In this document: in pieces, positions 6,535 to 6,925 of the stretch | How positions within the stretch are numbered: the stretch's first letter is position 1 | Layout: the number at the start of each line of letters is the position of its first letter | Origin: CAYQQU01 sp964419545 | GTDB taxonomy: Bacteria; Bacteroidota; Bacteroidia; Chitinophagales; Saprospiraceae | DNA length: 6,925 bases | NCBI GenBank assembly: GCA_964419545.1 | Contig: CAYQQU010000136.1 | Location: 1 to 6,925 of the forward strand | Direction: 5' to 3' | The notes under the pieces: generated by a model | Databases searched by the model: none | What the model was told of the DNA's origin: nothing | What the model saw: the letters and a program-made list of their open reading frames with translations, nothing else | Made by a program: the position numbers and the translations under genes

Positions 6535-6566
6535 GAAAAATAACAAACAAATTCCATCCTCACAAA
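6535..6566 (-). promoter_or_regulatory. Candidate Bacteroidota-type promoter of the zinc-ribbon/CHAT operon
   Basis: On the minus strand, TTTG (plus 6563-6566), a 20-nt spacer and TATTTTTC (plus 6535-6542) match the Bacteroidota -33/-7 pattern (TTTG, 19-21 nt, TAnnTTTG) in all but the last base. The -33 box begins about 9 bp after the DUF418 stop codon. The predicted start, near 6528, falls at the edge of the MITE-like element, so the leader would run through the whole element, about 180 nt, before the ATG at 6349. Without the element and one copy of the 7-bp repeat the leader would be only about 20 nt. Confidence 0.45.
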
Positions 6567-6574
6567 TGTCCGGG

Positions 6575-6925
6575 TTAATCCGTCACTTTTCGCATTACCC
6601 ACTCTAACGGCCCTGCCGGCCGGTATTTTAACCAGATAATCGAAAAAACAATACAGATCATGCTAAAAGCCAAGGCGTAGGTGACCGAAAAAGCGGTGGA
6701 ATAAGTACCCAGCTTCTCCGGCGCCGGCGCTTCGATTGCGCCCATGCCGATGATCACGTGGGCGACGTAAAAGGTCAGCGCCAGTTGACCGGTCTTTTTC
6801 AATGCCTGGACGATGGCATTGTTTTCAAAACGTTTAGCGATCAGGATACAGGCCGAGATGACGGCCGTTGCTATCGCGATGCCGTTGAACATGTAGATCG
6901 GCATCGGCGGCATGGGGGGGGGGCC
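6575..6925 (-). CDS. DUF418-family membrane protein, C-terminal part (cut by window edge)
   Basis: The reading frame is open through the right edge of the window, so only about the last 116 residues are visible. Full-length DUF418 proteins are usually 350-400 aa integral membrane proteins of poorly defined, possibly transport-related, function. Counting from the ATG at 6913, hydrophobic segments lie at about 9-26, 43-60 and 74-94. The family hallmarks are the TGQLALTFYVAH stretch (41-52) and the terminal GPLEWVMRKVT (101-111). That ATG is almost certainly internal: the frame continues upstream through GGC and three Pro codons made of a run of ten C (coding strand), a place where frameshift or assembly error is possible. 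The stop TAA is at 6575-6577. The gene has the same orientation as the CHAT operon but is separated by 225 bp holding a promoter candidate, so it is probably not part of it. Confidence 0.75.
   Translation of the reverse strand, partial: GPPPMPPMPIYMFNGIAIATAVISACILIAKRFENNAIVQALKKTGQLALTFYVAHVIIGMGAIEAPAPEKLGTYSTAFSVTYALAFSMICIVFSIIWLKYRPAGPLEWVMRKVTD

Overview
The window reads as chromosomal DNA of a moderately GC-rich member of the Bacteroidota, perhaps Saprospiria-like. The reasons are the type of Lhr-Core (ligase-associated DEXH-box) helicase, starts without clear Shine-Dalgarno sequences, a promoter candidate of the Bacteroidota form (TTTG, 20 nt, TAnnTTT), and small-partner/CHAT-STAND-TPR genes of a kind common in large Bacteroidota genomes. 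This placement is inference, not a database result. Every supported gene lies on the minus strand, so transcription runs from high to low coordinates. Both edges are low-complexity (a hexanucleotide G-rich array at 1-48 and a run of ten G at 6914-6923), so the window may be a short contig that ends where assembly failed.

In the direction of transcription: (1) 6925-6575 is the C-terminal part of a DUF418-type membrane protein, cut by the right edge. (2) 6574-6350 holds a promoter candidate and a roughly 155-bp MITE-like element with 20-bp terminal inverted repeats, flanked by a 7-bp direct repeat (GTTTTAT). Inside it an interlocking series of inverted repeats runs in the order A-B-A'-B'-A''. 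(3) 6349-2756 is a compact three-gene operon: a 69-aa protein with a CxC...CxxC zinc-ribbon-like pattern, a 972-aa CHAT protease-STAND NTPase-TPR protein, and, 2 nt behind it, a 144-aa protein with three predicted membrane segments. (4) 2688-220 is an 822-aa Lhr-Core helicase. (5) 219-1 has no convincing gene and ends in the hexanucleotide array.

The operon is the most interesting part. A caspase-like CHAT protease with both catalytic residues intact is fused to an NLR-like STAND NTPase and a TPR sensor array. It is coupled to a small membrane protein and preceded by a tiny Cys-rich protein. That is the logic expected of a triggered immunity or cell-death device: sensor/switch, protease, then membrane effector or substrate. 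The architecture is seen in the sequence; the function is inferred. The MITE-like element appears to have inserted between the operon's promoter and its first start codon, so the mRNA leader would consist almost wholly of the nested palindromes.
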